This document shows positions 63,845 through 64,000 of a DNA stretch of 64,000 nucleotides, one piece after another (within the stretch, counting starts at the first letter, position 1; every line of letters starts with the position of its first letter). The position numbers and the translations under genes were made by a program. A model generated the notes under the pieces. The model did not search any database. It was not told the origin of the DNA and saw only the letters and a program-made list of their open reading frames with translations. The DNA is from Peptostreptococcus russellii (GTDB lineage Bacteria; Bacillota; Clostridia; Peptostreptococcales; Peptostreptococcaceae), in assembly GCF_900110295.1 (NCBI RefSeq), contig NZ_FODF01000004.1, positions 109,552-173,551 on the forward strand, read 5' to 3'.

Positions 63845-64000
63845 ATGTGTTCAAATAATAGTATAACAAAAATTTTAGGAATTAGCGATAAAAATTTAAA
63901 AATTATAAGCAGTGACTACAAAAATATAAAAGGTATTAGATATATGGTTATAGATGCTCAAATTACTTATATTCCAAAAGTTTGTACTAAGTGTGGTTGT
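63845..64000 (+). CDS. ISL3-family transposase, N-terminal fragment
   Basis: The first 52 residues of a transposase that continues beyond the window. It starts MCSNNSITKILGISDKN and reaches the first cysteines of the N-terminal zinc finger (PKVCTKCGC), as in ISL3 (IS1167-like) transposases. AAAGGA precedes the ATG at suitable spacing. No stop or frameshift is seen in the part present. Confidence 0.82.
   Translation, partial: MCSNNSITKILGISDKNLKIISSDYKNIKGIRYMVIDAQITYIPKVCTKCGC

Larger units (their letters stand above)
63680..64000 (+). mobile_element. ISL3-family insertion sequence, left end (truncated by window)
   Basis: The left terminal inverted repeat begins GGCTCTATAATATTTAGTG at 63680; GGCTCT ends are typical of ISL3-family elements. 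The eight bases before it (63672-63679, ATCTAATT) would be the target duplication. The transposase starts at 63845. The right end lies outside the window. It inserted about 180 bases upstream of ctpA. Confidence 0.8.

Noticed and set aside
1..64000. CRISPR arrays, tRNA or rRNA genes, prophage
   Set aside because: No regularly spaced repeats, no tRNA-like T-loop and acceptor combinations, and no phage structural genes were seen.

Overview
The window is low-GC, AT-rich Firmicute DNA. Gene content suggests an anaerobic member of Clostridia, probably Peptostreptococcaceae or a close relative: CWB2 cell-wall-binding repeats of the kind known from Clostridioides difficile, anaerobic (early-cobalt) cobalamin synthesis, LPxTG pili with sortases, a Mn-dependent pyrophosphatase and strong AGGAGG ribosome sites. 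This placement is inference from gene families only. No rRNA, tRNA or CRISPR array was seen.

Layout. 1-2366 (minus): an unusual three-gene unit with a signal-less solute-binding protein, a G3E-like GTPase and the start of an ABC-type ATPase whose frame carries an in-frame TGA. 2691-4223: dcd and nfo, convergent. 4529-8534 (minus): riboflavin operon ribD-ribE-ribBA-ribH behind an FMN riboswitch with its promoter. 8579-14133: an ABC-2 exporter (two permeases, one ATPase) divergent from a NarL-type two-component system. 14352-24242: tpx, a second ABC-2 exporter, a QueH/5-formyl-THF cyclo-ligase fusion, a CWB2 protein, murJ, ppaC, a cyclophilin and a YoaS/YozG-like pair. 24414-32532 (minus): sortase-pilus locus (major pilin, class C sortase, second pilin, VWA tip adhesin, second sortase) with an AraC-type regulator upstream. 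33209-37886: M18 aminopeptidase, pcrA and a precorrin-2 dehydrogenase. 38106-41697 (minus): hemC, cobA-hemD, hemB. 42311-43075: a formate/nitrite-family channel. 43138-61852 (minus): almost all of the anaerobic cobalamin pathway. 62158-63501: a CtpA protease. 63680-64000: the left end of an ISL3-family insertion sequence running off the window.

How it fits together. HemB, HemC and CobA-HemD carry 5-aminolevulinate to precorrin-2. SirC can oxidise this to sirohydrochlorin, CbiK inserts cobalt, and CbiL, H, F, G, D, J, E, T and C build cobyrinate. CbiA and CbiP amidate it. PduX, CobD and CbiB make and attach the aminopropanol arm. CobU, CobT, CobC and CobS build the nucleotide loop. The ATP:corrinoid adenosyltransferase, cobalt importer and the glutamate-to-5-aminolevulinate enzymes are not in the window, and I see no cobalamin riboswitch.

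The most interesting signals are these. (1) At least five genes (CWB2 protein, murJ, pduX, cobT, ctpA, perhaps srtC) have a strong Shine-Dalgarno placed far from the start codon, with a hairpin between them that would restore a spacing of about 7-10 nt when folded. (2) The cytosolic binding-protein/GTPase/ATPase unit at the left edge. (3) The QueH-MTHFS fusion. (4) A nine-codon leader ORF overlapping the start of the pilus-linked AraC regulator.
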